Shown here: piece after piece, positions 8,484-17,249 of the stretch
Layout: each line of letters opens with the position of its first letter
How positions within the stretch are numbered: position 1 is the first letter of the stretch
DNA from: Paenibacillus flagellatus
Lineage (GTDB): Bacteria; Bacillota; Bacilli; Paenibacillales; NBRC-103111
Reading direction: 5' to 3'
NCBI RefSeq assembly: GCF_003217775.1
Contig: NZ_QJVJ01000007.1
Location: forward strand, 186,001-250,000
Length of the DNA: 64,000 nucleotides
Made by a program: the position numbers and the translations under genes
Notes under the pieces: generated by a model
Database searches by the model: none
The model's input: the letters and a program-made list of their open reading frames with translations, nothing else
Told to the model about the DNA's origin: nothing

Positions 8484-8948
8484 TCAAATTTCCACTTTGA
8501 TGACGATCTTCTTCACCGGCGCCGGTCCATCGACGGCGATGCCCGGCATATGGACGTCCTGCGGTGCGAAAAAGGCGAAAAACCCTTCGCGCAGCTCGAA
8601 AAACGTGCCGTCCGCCGCAAACAATGCGTAGTCGGAGTCGCCGTCGTACGCCTTCGCGACCTCGGCCGAACCGATCGGCGCGTAGCCGCACGTCTCCCGC
8701 CCGCGCACGATGCACTGGATGTCGTAATACCGCCGGTGCGCTTCCCAGACGCCCTGCTCCCGCGGCTTCGTCTCGTATTCCTGCACGATCGCGTACAGGC
8801 GGGCGCCGTCGATTTCGTATTTGCCCGGCTCGAGCCGGCCGACGTCTTGTCCGTTCAAAAACTCGACCGCTTGCTTGAAGCGGGGGTGCAGCCCGGCGTA
8901 TTGGCCGAGATTGGCGATGGAATCCAGTATCAATTCGATCTCTCCCAT
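8484..8948 (-). CDS. YhcH/YjgK/YiaL family protein
   Basis: A 154-residue soluble protein of the YhcH/YjgK/YiaL (EbgC-like) cupin-fold family. Recognisable features are the N-terminal GxLxS-like region ending LHPRFKQAVEFLN, the central YETKPREQGVWEAHRRYYDI and the metal-site segment FFAFFAPQDVHMPGIAVDGP with the final KKIVIKVEI. Members are tied to sugar-acid, sialic acid or beta-galactoside metabolism, and act on or bind carbohydrates; reaction unknown. The start at 8948 matches the family N-terminus, though no strong ribosome binding site is seen, so the true start could be slightly upstream. It lies between transport and glycosidase genes but is transcribed alone. Confidence 0.85.
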   Translation of the reverse strand: MGEIELILDSIANLGQYAGLHPRFKQAVEFLNGQDVGRLEPGKYEIDGARLYAIVQEYETKPREQGVWEAHRRYYDIQCIVRGRETCGYAPIGSAEVAKAYDGDSDYALFAADGTFFELREGFFAFFAPQDVHMPGIAVDGPAPVKKIVIKVEI

Positions 8949-9152
8949 TGGACATAGTAGCGTGCGCAGGACGCATGCCGGTTTCGAGTTCATTGTAGTG
9001 GCTGGGAGCCGGAATGTAAAGACGATTTCGCGGGGCGACCCGTTGTCCGGATACGGTGCGCGCTCCTGCCGGGAAAGGCGTGAATAACGGAACGGCGGCC
9101 GACGCACAATACAGGCGAACGAACGGTTGGCAAAAGCAGGGAGGAACCATTC

Positions 9153-9917
9153 ATGAAACGTACCATACGCCGAGGCGTCGGCATCGGCATGCTGGCGGCG
9201 GCGTTGACGCTGTCCGCGTGCGGGCGGGATCAGACGGTCAAGGTCGGCATCGAGAACAATTTCCGTCCGTTCACGTATACGGAAAACGGCGAGAACAAAG
9301 GCTTCGAGGTGGAGCTGTGGGACGCGATCGCGAAAAAGGCCGGCATGAAATACGAGCTCGTGCCGATGGGTCAGGGCGAATTGTCCCAAGCGCTGCAATC
9401 CGGCAAAGTCGATCTTGTCGTCGCGGGGATGACCGTGAACAAGGCTCGCAAAGACAATCTGGCGTTCTCGGACCCGTACTTCCAAACGGGCTTGGTCATG
9501 CTGACCGCCCAAGACAATACGGACATCGGCGGCAAGGACGATCTGAAAGGAAAGACGGTCGCAACGAAGCTCGGCTCCACCGCTTATACGTACGCGGGCG
9601 GACTCGGGACGCCGAAGGAGGTCGTCGGGTACCCCGACATCGACGAGGCGTATGCGGCGCTCGCGTCCAAGCGGGTGGACTGCGTCATTTTCGACGAGCG
9701 CAACGCCCGCGAATACGTGCAAGGCCGCGGGCAGGACAAAGTGAAAATCGTCGGGGAGCCGTTGAACAAGGAAAGCTACGCGATCGCCGCTCCGAAAAAG
9801 AACAAGCATATCGGCCCCATCAACGGCGCGATCGAGCAGGTGGTCAAAAACGGGACGTATGAAACGCTGTACGCGAAATGGTTCGGCGGCAAGCCGAACA
9901 AGCTGCCGGGACAATAA
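9153..9917 (+). CDS. Amino-acid ABC transporter substrate-binding lipoprotein (family 3)
   Basis: A 254-residue family-3 extracellular binding protein. The N-terminus is a lipoprotein signal with Arg-rich start and lipobox LSAC (Cys23), so it should be anchored outside the membrane. The mature part shows VKVGIENNFRPFTYTENG, the GFEVELWDAIAKKAG segment and the VVAGMTVNKARK hinge typical of polar amino-acid binding proteins. GGGAGG precedes the ATG. No permease or ATPase lies next to it, and a terminator follows at once, so it is an orphan binding protein that must use a transporter elsewhere or serve in sensing. Confidence 0.93.
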   Translation: MKRTIRRGVGIGMLAAALTLSACGRDQTVKVGIENNFRPFTYTENGENKGFEVELWDAIAKKAGMKYELVPMGQGELSQALQSGKVDLVVAGMTVNKARKDNLAFSDPYFQTGLVMLTAQDNTDIGGKDDLKGKTVATKLGSTAYTYAGGLGTPKEVVGYPDIDEAYAALASKRVDCVIFDERNAREYVQGRGQDKVKIVGEPLNKESYAIAAPKKNKHIGPINGAIEQVVKNGTYETLYAKWFGGKPNKLPGQ

Positions 9918-9944
9918 CCCGGTCGCGCGCATACGAACGGAAGA

Positions 9945-9971
9945 GGGCAGCCGAAGCCGGCTGCCCGTTTT
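9945..9971 (+). terminator. Intrinsic terminator after the orphan binding protein
   Basis: GGGCAGCCG and CGGCTGCCC form a perfect nine-base stem followed by GTTTT. Confidence 0.8.
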
Positions 9972-10093
9972 GGCGTTGCAAAGCGAAGCGCGAACGCGTG
10001 GCGTAAAGAAACCGTCCGAACGCGCGGGTTTGCGCCGCGTACCGTCACGGCCCCGGACATCCGTCCGAGTGCGGCTCGGATGCGAGGCGCCGG

Positions 10094-12769
10094 TTACACG
10101 CCCGCCGCTTCGTAGACGAAGCGGTAGCCGCCCGAGCCGAGCGTGAGCCGGACGCCGTCGTCCGTTTGCCGGCAGTCGGCTACGCCCTCCGCCTCCGCGA
10201 GCGGGCGTCCTCCTTCCGCCACGCCGGACAGCGCCGCGCCCGGCAGCACGACGTCCGCCGTCGTATTCGGCGGCACGACGACGTCGACCTGCAGCCGTCC
10301 GTCCGCCAGCCGCCTCCAGCCGGATTCGATCGTGCCGTACATCGAATCGTGCGCCGCGTGCGCATAGTCGAATCCGCTCGCGGGAAGCGGCCGGATGCGG
10401 ATCCGCTTGTAGCCGGGCGCGCTCTCGTCCGTATCGAGACCGGCGAGCGCTTGATACAGCCAATCGCCGATCGAGCCGTAGGCGTAATGGTTGAACGAGT
10501 TCATGGCGTCGCTCCAGAGCGAGCCGTCCGGCTTGATGCCGTCCCAATGCTCCCAAATCGTCGTGGCTCCTTGGAGCACCGAGTAAAGCCACGACGGATA
10601 CTCCTGCTGCAGGACGAGCTTGGCGGCCGTCTCGTGATAGCCGCTGCGGGAGAGGGCGTGACACAAGTACGGCGTGCCGACGAAGCCGGTCGTCAGATGG
10701 AACTTGTTGTCCTCGATCATCTTCGCGAGCGTAGCGGCCGTCCGGCGGTATGTCTCTCCGTCGACGAGATCGAAGGCGAGGGCGAGCGCGTGCGCCGTCT
10801 GCGTCGGGGAGATGAGACGCCCGTTCGGGGTGACGAACTCGTTGCGAAACTCGCGGACGACCCGTTCACGGATCGTCCGGTATGTCTCCGCGTCCTCGGC
10901 GCGTCCCAATACTTCGGCCGTTTTGGCGACCAGTCCCGCCGAATGCGCGTAAAACGCGGTAGCGATCAAATCGGTCGGCGTCGCGCCGACGTAGCTGCCT
11001 TCCTTGGCGTCGAGGCCGAGCCAATCGCCGTAATGGAAGCCGGTATTCCACAGCCACTCGTTGTCGCCCTGCCGACGGATATAGTCGACCCAAGCTTTCA
11101 TGCTGTCGAACTGCTCCTCAAGCACCCGGGTATCCCCGTAGCAGACGTACAGCGTCCAAGGGCAAATGACCGCGGCGTCGCCCCAGGCGGACGACGAATT
11201 GCGATTTTTTGGCAGCGCGTTCGGAATGACGGCGGGCACGCTGCCGTCCTCGAACTGATCGGCTTTCAAATCGCCCAGCCATTTCGTGAAAAACGGCGCC
11301 ACGTTCATCAGGAAGGCGGCCGTTCGGATGAACACCTGGGCGTCGCCGGTCCAGCCGAGCCGTTCGTCGCGCTGCGGGCAGTCGGTCGGCACGTCGAGGA
11401 AATTGCCCTTTTGCCCCCAGAGAATGTTATGCTGCAGACGGTTGACGAGCGGCTCGGAGCATTCGAACCGTCCGGTCGGCTCCATGTCGGTATGGATGAC
11501 TCTCCCCGTAAAGTGTTCGAGGTTGATTTCGCCCGGATAATGCTCCAGCTTCACATAGCGGAACCCTTGGAACGTAAAGTGCGGTTCGTACGTCTCCGGT
11601 CCTCCGCCCCTGCACACGTATTCGATCGTCTGCTTCGCCTTGCGCAAATTGCCCGTGTAAAAGTTGCCGTCCTTGTCGAGAATTTCCGCATGGCGAATGA
11701 CGATCCGGTGCCCGGCTTCGCCCCGGACGGTGAACCGGAGCCAGCCGACCATGTTTTGCCCCATATCGATCACCGTTTCGCCCGCGGGCGTACGGATGAG
11801 GCCGACCGGGCGGATGTCCTCGACGATCCGGGACGGTTCGTTCTGCTGCGCGATCAGCGTCCGTTTGTCCGCATCCAGCGTCTCCACCGGCACCCAGCCG
11901 GCGTCGTCGAAGTCCGCGGTCGCCCAATCCGGACGCTCCAGCCGGGCGTCGTACGTCTCGCCGTGATAAATTTCCGACAGCCGAATCGGTCCCGTCGCCA
12001 TCGTCCAGGAGCCGTCGGATCGGACCGTCTCTTCGCGCCCGTCTTCATACGTCAGATGCAGCTGGACGAGCGCCGCCCGCCGGTCGCCGTACAGGCCGCG
12101 TTCGCTATGCCAGCCGATGTCGCCCTTGTACCAGCCGTTTCCCGTCACGACGCCGATCGCGTTCCGTCCGTTTTGGATCATCGGCGTCACGTCGTACGTC
12201 TGATATTGAAGCCGGTTGGCGTAGCTGGTCCAGCCCGGCGCGAACAGCGCGTCGCCGACCCGCTCGCCGTTCAGGTGCAGCTCGTACAGCCCGTGCGCCG
12301 TCGCGTAGATGGTCGCCCGCTTCAATCCCGGACCGGCGTCGAACGTTTTCCTCGCGTAGTCGGCCGGCTCGGCTTCCGCGCCATCCCGCTTCGGTGCGGA
12401 AATCCATTCGGCCGTCCATTCGGAGGCGTCGAGCAGCCCCGTTTCCCAATAGGCCGTTTCGCTCCAGCCGGACTCCGTACCGTGCCGGTCCCAGATGCGC
12501 ACGCGGAAAAAATACCGGGTTCGCGATTTCAGCTGCGGCCCTCCGTATTCGACGTGAACCGAGCGATCCGATGCGACTTTGCCCGTGTCCCAGACGACGG
12601 CGGATTCGAAGCGGTCGTCGCCTTCGGACACCTGGATGCGGTAAGCCGCCTGCGCGACGCCGCGCCGTCGAGATTGGATTCGCCAGCCGAGCCGCGGCTT
12701 CGCCGCGTCGATGCCGAGCGGATTCGTCCGGTATTCCGCAACCGGCTTGATGACCTGCAACTCGTTCAT
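10094..12769 (-). CDS. Alpha-L-rhamnosidase, GH78
   Basis: An 891-residue glycoside hydrolase of family 78, which removes terminal alpha-L-rhamnose. It starts with the fibronectin-like N-terminal domain (EYRTNPLGIDAAKPRLGW), continues with the Bac_rhamnosid_N beta domain (about 130-310) and the (alpha/alpha)6 catalytic domain (about 420-770). The catalytic acidic motif is DVPTDCPQRDERLGWTGDAQ, followed by conserved NEWLWNTGFHYGDWLG. There is no signal peptide, so it acts in the cytoplasm on imported oligosaccharides or glycosides. AGAGGTG precedes the start at 12769. It is divergent from an AraC regulator, the likely controller. Confidence 0.96.
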   Translation of the reverse strand: MNELQVIKPVAEYRTNPLGIDAAKPRLGWRIQSRRRGVAQAAYRIQVSEGDDRFESAVVWDTGKVASDRSVHVEYGGPQLKSRTRYFFRVRIWDRHGTESGWSETAYWETGLLDASEWTAEWISAPKRDGAEAEPADYARKTFDAGPGLKRATIYATAHGLYELHLNGERVGDALFAPGWTSYANRLQYQTYDVTPMIQNGRNAIGVVTGNGWYKGDIGWHSERGLYGDRRAALVQLHLTYEDGREETVRSDGSWTMATGPIRLSEIYHGETYDARLERPDWATADFDDAGWVPVETLDADKRTLIAQQNEPSRIVEDIRPVGLIRTPAGETVIDMGQNMVGWLRFTVRGEAGHRIVIRHAEILDKDGNFYTGNLRKAKQTIEYVCRGGGPETYEPHFTFQGFRYVKLEHYPGEINLEHFTGRVIHTDMEPTGRFECSEPLVNRLQHNILWGQKGNFLDVPTDCPQRDERLGWTGDAQVFIRTAAFLMNVAPFFTKWLGDLKADQFEDGSVPAVIPNALPKNRNSSSAWGDAAVICPWTLYVCYGDTRVLEEQFDSMKAWVDYIRRQGDNEWLWNTGFHYGDWLGLDAKEGSYVGATPTDLIATAFYAHSAGLVAKTAEVLGRAEDAETYRTIRERVVREFRNEFVTPNGRLISPTQTAHALALAFDLVDGETYRRTAATLAKMIEDNKFHLTTGFVGTPYLCHALSRSGYHETAAKLVLQQEYPSWLYSVLQGATTIWEHWDGIKPDGSLWSDAMNSFNHYAYGSIGDWLYQALAGLDTDESAPGYKRIRIRPLPASGFDYAHAAHDSMYGTIESGWRRLADGRLQVDVVVPPNTTADVVLPGAALSGVAEGGRPLAEAEGVADCRQTDDGVRLTLGSGGYRFVYEAAGV

Positions 12770-12829
12770 ACGTTCACCTCTTCCCGAAATTGATTTCATT
12801 GTAGTACGGCGGCGATTTCGAAATAGGGG

Positions 12830-12859
12830 TTGAAACAGACTTTTTTATAGGGCTATACT
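12830..12859 (+). promoter_or_regulatory. Promoter of the AraC regulator gene
   Basis: TTGAAA (12830-12835) and TATACT (12854-12859) are 18 bases apart, 32 bases upstream of the regulator start. The opposite strand of the same intergenic region must carry the rhamnosidase promoter, for which only a weak TACAAT is visible. Confidence 0.6.
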
Positions 12860-12890
12860 GACATCAATACGAGTGAACGGAGGGGCCGCC

Positions 12891-13808
12891 ATGACAATCC
12901 GCAGGCCGGTATATGCGCTGCGAGGGCAGTCGTTTTTCGGGCGCGATTTTCCGGTCTTCGTCAACCGGGCGAGCGAGACGTTCGATCTGGTCGAGCATTC
13001 CCACGATTTCGCGGAAATCGCCTACGTGGCCGAAGGGAAGGGCTTTCATTATATCGGCGATCGGGTCATTCCGGTCCGCAAGGGAGACCTGTTCTACATC
13101 CCCGTCGGGATGTCCCACGTCTTTCGGCCTTCGGACGGCTCGGCGAAGTCGCCGCTGATCGTCCATAACTGTATTATCGGGCTGGAGCTGTTCGACCGGA
13201 TCGTCGCGAGCCATTCGCTGCTGCTGCCGGAGGAGGAGACCGGCGCGCTGGTCTCCATCCGCAATCGGACGGAATGGCTGCGCGCGGAGGAAGGCACGTC
13301 GGACGCGCGGCACGTGATGGAGCGGCTGTACGCGGAATACGCGGCGAAGCGGGAAGGCCGGGCGCTCATGATCGTGACGTACGTCGTCCAGCTGCTGCTC
13401 GTCTTGGCCCGCTCCGTTCGCGACGCGGACCGGGGGCAATTCGCCGACGCGGACGTCCGGATGGAGCGGGCAATCCGGCTCATCGCGAGCCGCCTCGACG
13501 ATCCGCCGCCGGTGTCCGAGGTCGCGGCTGCGGTCAACATCGGCCCGCGTCATTTCCATCGGCTGTTCAAGCGATCGACGGGGCAGACGTATACCGACTA
13601 CGTCCACTCGCGGCAAATCGAGGCGTGCTGCGAGCAGCTTCGCGCGACGGACCGCAAAGTGTACGAAATCGCCGAGTCGGTCGGCTACAAGGACCCGAAA
13701 TATTTTCACGTCTTGTTCAAGCGCAAGACGGGGCTGTCGCCGCGCGAATACCGGAAGAGGAGCCGCGGCGTTCCGGAGACGGAGGGAGAGGAGCCGGCGC
13801 CCGATTGA
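12891..13808 (+). CDS. AraC-family regulator with cupin sensor domain
   Basis: A 305-residue one-component regulator. The N-terminal half (about 20-150) is an AraC-type cupin sensor (HSHDFAEIAYVAEGKGFHYI, GDLFYIPVGMSHVF) expected to bind a sugar. The C-terminal 100 residues hold two helix-turn-helix motifs (SEVAAAVNIGPRHFHRLFKR and YEIAESVGYKDPKYFHVLFK). GGAGGGG precedes the ATG at 12891. It is divergent from the GH78 rhamnosidase, so rhamnose or a rhamnoside is the likely effector, and the rhamnosidase is the likely target. Control of the neighbour is inferred from arrangement only. Confidence 0.93.
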   Translation: MTIRRPVYALRGQSFFGRDFPVFVNRASETFDLVEHSHDFAEIAYVAEGKGFHYIGDRVIPVRKGDLFYIPVGMSHVFRPSDGSAKSPLIVHNCIIGLELFDRIVASHSLLLPEEETGALVSIRNRTEWLRAEEGTSDARHVMERLYAEYAAKREGRALMIVTYVVQLLLVLARSVRDADRGQFADADVRMERAIRLIASRLDDPPPVSEVAAAVNIGPRHFHRLFKRSTGQTYTDYVHSRQIEACCEQLRATDRKVYEIAESVGYKDPKYFHVLFKRKTGLSPREYRKRSRGVPETEGEEPAPD

Positions 13809-13959
13809 GGGCGGCACGAGGAACAAGCCTCCTTCGGCTGCAGCGGTTGTACCGACGATCCGAGAAGCGAAGTGGAATGGGGACGCGGGCCTTTAGGCGA
13901 AAAAGTGGGTTGCATTAGCGGAACAGCCGTGCTAGTATCTTCCCAATATCCAAATATTG

Positions 13960-14250
13960 CTTTACAAAGCTGCGATGGGAAAGAGTAGTCGGAGGATTCT
14001 TGAACAGAGAGCCCCTGCCTGGCTGAGAGGGGGCCAAGAGAAGTCCGATGAACATGGTCTCTGAGCTGCGCTTCGAAACCTCATGGGGAGTAGGATGCGA
14101 CGGGTGCACCCGTTATCGTGCTAGGGTATAAGCAGCAGCACGTTTCGCCGCCGTACCGGAGATGAGGTTCATGCGCGAAGCATGGATGAATGTGGGTGGT
14201 AACACGGAGATAAACTCTTCGTCCCTTTTACGGGACGGGAGTTTTTTTAT
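13960..14250 (+). promoter_or_regulatory. T-box leader, probably methionine-specific
   Basis: The AGTA of the specifier-loop E motif is at 13984-13987 and its partner GAA at 14050-14052. Stem I can be traced (TCGGA with TCCGA, GATTCTT with AAGAGAAG). The next codon after GAAC is ATG at 14054-14056 followed by a purine. The T-box core GGGTGGTAACACGG is at 14194-14207; its TGGT would pair with a tRNA ending ACCA, i.e. discriminator A, as in tRNA-Met but not tRNA-Trp or tRNA-Gly. A terminator stem (14213-14243) with a T-run follows. Uncharged tRNA should allow read-through into the methyltransferase gene. The specifier register is inferred; GTC (valine) cannot be excluded. Confidence 0.88.
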
Positions 14251-14267
14251 TTTAAGGAGGTCGCGAT

Positions 14268-15050
14268 ATGGAAAGAAAAGAGACGTTTAACGAAGTGGCG
14301 CGCGAATACGACAAGTACAGGCCGAGCTATCCGAAACCGTTGTTTATCGACATCGTGAACTACGCGTCCCTAAGGACGAGCGACCGCATTCTCGAAATCG
14401 GCTGCGGCACGGGCCAAGCGACAAGCGGTTTTGTGGAGTTGGGCTATGAGCGGATAACGTGCGTGGAAAGAGGAAACGAGCTGGCGAACCTGGCTCGCGC
14501 GAAGTTTAAGGATAAGCCGGGCGTTACCGTTATCGATTCCGAGTTCGAAGCTTGGCGGAGCGATGGGGCGAGCTTCGATCTGGCCGTATCCGGTACGGCG
14601 TTTCATTTCATTCAGCCGCAATCGTTCGGATACCGCAAAGTGTTCGATTTGCTCCGCGCCGGCGGGGCAACCGCCTTCTTTTGGACGGTTCATGTGCCGG
14701 CGTTCAACGACGTATGGAATGCCATACGGGAATGCTACAACAGGCACGCGCCCCAGCTGGACGACTCGAACGCTCCGTCCGTCGAAGCCGTGATCGGAGA
14801 GAGGGCGGACTTGACCTTGAAGGACGGGTTGTTTCATAAGCTGGAAGTTAAAACGTACCGATGGGACGACACTTACACGGCCAGCGATTATGTGTCTTTG
14901 CTTAACACGAATTCCAGGCACCGGTTAGTGCCGGAGAAGCGGCGCTCCCGATTGTTCGAGGAAATTGGGGAAACGATCGAGAAGCACGGCGGGTCCGTTG
15001 TCAAGCCGCAGGCGATCGTCCTGTTTCTCGCTAACAAGAACCGATATTGA
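14268..15050 (+). CDS. Class I SAM-dependent methyltransferase under T-box control
   Basis: A 260-residue cytoplasmic methyltransferase. Motif I is ILEIGCGTGQATSGF (41-55), followed by ITCVERGNELANLA for the acidic SAM-ribose loop, and FDLAVSGTAFHFI as motif IV. The N-terminus (FNEVAREYDKYRPSYPKPLF) is typical of the Methyltransf_11/25 family. Substrate is unknown. AAGGAGG lies eight bases upstream. The gene sits alone behind the T-box leader, so expression should rise when the cognate tRNA, probably tRNA-Met, is uncharged. This is an unusual target, since T-boxes normally control aminoacyl-tRNA synthetases, amino-acid biosynthesis or uptake. Confidence 0.9.
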   Translation: MERKETFNEVAREYDKYRPSYPKPLFIDIVNYASLRTSDRILEIGCGTGQATSGFVELGYERITCVERGNELANLARAKFKDKPGVTVIDSEFEAWRSDGASFDLAVSGTAFHFIQPQSFGYRKVFDLLRAGGATAFFWTVHVPAFNDVWNAIRECYNRHAPQLDDSNAPSVEAVIGERADLTLKDGLFHKLEVKTYRWDDTYTASDYVSLLNTNSRHRLVPEKRRSRLFEEIGETIEKHGGSVVKPQAIVLFLANKNRY

Positions 15051-15068
15051 ACAGTGCCGCATCGATAA

Positions 15069-15097
15069 GAAGCCGCCGGCCTCGGGCCGGCGGCTTC
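15069..15097. terminator. Bidirectional hairpin between convergent genes
   Basis: A perfect 13-base stem (GAAGCCGCCGGCC with GGCCGGCGGCTTC) with a three-base loop separates the methyltransferase from the convergent beta-helix gene. T-runs are weak on both sides. Confidence 0.7.
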
Positions 15098-15115
15098 CTC
15101 GACCCGATCGGCGGG

Positions 15116-16945
15116 TCAAGCCAAATCTTCGGACGATGTGTTCGGGGAAGCGGACACATCGTTCAGGTTGGCGACGGCCGCTCCGCAGCGGACGTCGTTT
15201 TGGATCCGGGTCAACAAGGTAACCGAGGCGGCGACGTTCAAGCCGTAGCGCACCTTCTTCTTGCCCGGCTCCGTCCGGACGACGTTGCCGACGATCCGGT
15301 CGTCCGAGCACGTGCCGGTCAGCGCGATGCCGTCGTACGTGCCGTCGCCGGATTGCCCGGCGTTCGCGATCGAGTTGTTCGCGACGACGACCCGCTTCGC
15401 GTTGTTCAGCTGGATGCCGTGGAACGCGGCGTCGCGGATCATATTGTCCGCGACGATCGCGTCGGAGCAGTCGGTGACATAAATGCCGTTTTTGCCCGCG
15501 CCCTCCAGCAAGTTCCCGGTGACGACGCAGCGGTCGGCGCGAAGGCTGATCGACTGGCCGCCGATTCGCTTGAACACGTTGCCCGCAATGACGATTTTCT
15601 CGCCGTTTCCTTCGGGGAACCCTTCGACGTAGATGCCGTTGTTCGACGACGTATCGATGATGTTATGCTCGATGACGATCGAGCTGGCCGGCTGCACCGG
15701 ATGGTAGACGCCGGCGTCGTCCCGCGACGAGGCGGAGGTGGCGGCCGGAGTGGAGACGAAGATGCCGCCGCTCACCGACTTCATCTGGTTGCCCGCGATG
15801 ACGGCGTTTCTCCACTTGAACGGCCGGATCGCCCAGTACGACGATCGCTCCATCACGTTGTCCCGGACGATGATGTGGTCGAAGTACGCGTCGGGGTAGG
15901 CGCCGTGGGCGCCGACGCCGCACGGCCACGGCACGGTGCCGGGCGTTCCGCTGGCGCCGAAGAAGCAGTTCGTCACCGTCACGTGGTGCGTCGGCGTATG
16001 GTCGGCCGCTTGTCCCGCGAATCCGGCTTTCAGCGCCGGCTCGAGCTGGATCGCCTCGGAGTAATACTGGGACGTGTACATGAAGCCGACGAACCGGCAC
16101 CGATCGAACAGGACGTGGCGTACGCCCGTCAGCTCGGCGCCGTGGCCGCTCTGCGTATCTTTGATCGTGACGCCGCGCAGCGTGATGTACTCGGCGTGAG
16201 CGAGCGCGATCCCGTTGCATACCCTTGGCTGCCGAGTCGCATTGCAATCGAGGACGCCGCCTTCGATCGTAATGCGGCCGTTGCCGTCGTAGCCGTAGAA
16301 GACATCCTCCTTCCGGTAATTGCGCATGACGTTGCCGTCATGGTCCCGGAGCAGCACCGTGTCGTCGTCCATGACGAGGCGGGTGTTTTTCGAAATGTAC
16401 AGCTCGCCCGTCATCCGGTACGTGCCCGCCGGAACGATTACGGTCGCGGCCGGCCAGCGGAGCGACTCGTTCAGGGCGGCCTGCAGGGCGGCCGTATCGT
16501 CGGCCGTGCCGTCGCCTTTCGCCCCGTACCATCTCGCGTTCACCGTATAGGCGTCGACGACACGCTTGAATCGCGCGCCGGAGGCGCCGACGAGGACGGT
16601 TCCGGTATTGTCCGCGGATTGCGAATCGTTCGGATCGTGGAGGAAAAAGCCTTCTTGCCCGGCGTCGGTGACATAGTAGGCGGCCGCCGCCTGCGGCCGG
16701 TCCGTCTGCCGCAGTTCGGCAATCGTCGTCGCGATGCAATAATTCAAATCCATCAGTTCCTTCGGCAGCAGCGAAGGATTCTGCCCGTAAGTCGCCTCGG
16801 TTACGGTCCGGCCCTCGGCGCCGCCGGCGTACGCCGACATCGCGGCGGCCGCTCCGGCCATCCCGAGCGCGGCCAGCAGCTTGCGGCGGCTGATCGACCG
16901 TCCGGCCTCCGGATTCGTTCGTGCGGATTCGTTTTTCCGGTTCAT
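15116..16945 (-). CDS. Tat-exported right-handed beta-helix protein (pectate-lyase-like fold)
   Basis: A 609-residue protein. The N-terminus has a twin-arginine signal, SRRKLL at 19-24, then a long Ala-rich hydrophobic stretch and a likely cleavage site near residue 40. A region at about 120-200 (WYGAKGDGTADDTAALQAAL) is the N-terminal signature of the Pectate_lyase_3/GH28-like superfamily, followed by many beta-helix coils (GIYVEGFPEGNGEKIVIAGN, GIYVTDCSDAIVADNMIRDA). It is probably a polysaccharide lyase, hydrolase or epimerase acting outside the cell; catalytic residues cannot be placed. AGGAGG precedes the start. It is monocistronic. Confidence 0.85.
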   Translation of the reverse strand: MNRKNESARTNPEAGRSISRRKLLAALGMAGAAAAMSAYAGGAEGRTVTEATYGQNPSLLPKELMDLNYCIATTIAELRQTDRPQAAAAYYVTDAGQEGFFLHDPNDSQSADNTGTVLVGASGARFKRVVDAYTVNARWYGAKGDGTADDTAALQAALNESLRWPAATVIVPAGTYRMTGELYISKNTRLVMDDDTVLLRDHDGNVMRNYRKEDVFYGYDGNGRITIEGGVLDCNATRQPRVCNGIALAHAEYITLRGVTIKDTQSGHGAELTGVRHVLFDRCRFVGFMYTSQYYSEAIQLEPALKAGFAGQAADHTPTHHVTVTNCFFGASGTPGTVPWPCGVGAHGAYPDAYFDHIIVRDNVMERSSYWAIRPFKWRNAVIAGNQMKSVSGGIFVSTPAATSASSRDDAGVYHPVQPASSIVIEHNIIDTSSNNGIYVEGFPEGNGEKIVIAGNVFKRIGGQSISLRADRCVVTGNLLEGAGKNGIYVTDCSDAIVADNMIRDAAFHGIQLNNAKRVVVANNSIANAGQSGDGTYDGIALTGTCSDDRIVGNVVRTEPGKKKVRYGLNVAASVTLLTRIQNDVRCGAAVANLNDVSASPNTSSEDLA

Positions 16946-17146
16946 ACTTCATAAACCTCCTCGTCGATGGGGATGTCCGATGATGAGCGATGATGCCCGT
17001 GTTCATTTATGTAACTAAAATGTAAAGTTTTGCGCGTTATTTCGTCAAGGAGGCACTATGGAGAAAACCGCGGAAACGTTGGAATAATCAACGGCACCTT
17101 TATTAATTTCTTGTAAATACGCGCGATATGCGCCGGTAAATGACGG

Positions 17147-17175
17147 TTGACACCGCCCCTCGTCTCGGCTACTCT
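17147..17175 (+). promoter_or_regulatory. Promoter of the DeoR regulator operon
   Basis: TTGACA (17147-17152) and TACTCT (17170-17175) with a 17-base spacer lie 75 bases upstream of the regulator start. Confidence 0.6.
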
Positions 17176-17201
17176 TAAAGTAACCAAACGAGCAAAATCG
17201 A

Positions 17202-17221
17202 GTTTAAATGAACAATTAAAC
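17202..17221 (+). promoter_or_regulatory. Palindrome between promoter and DeoR-type gene
   Basis: GTTTAA and TTAAAC flank eight bases downstream of the promoter and just before the ribosome binding site, a good position for autorepression by the DeoR-type regulator. The remainder of the 16946-17249 gap shows no gene. Confidence 0.4.
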
Positions 17222-17249
17222 GCATATGCGCCAATCAAGGAGGGACGGC

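Noticed and set aside
10166-12793. A very long plus-strand open frame opposite the rhamnosidase gene
   Set aside because: It is an antisense shadow of a GC-rich gene; it is Arg-rich, has no domain pattern and no ribosome binding site, whereas the minus strand encodes a clear GH78 enzyme.
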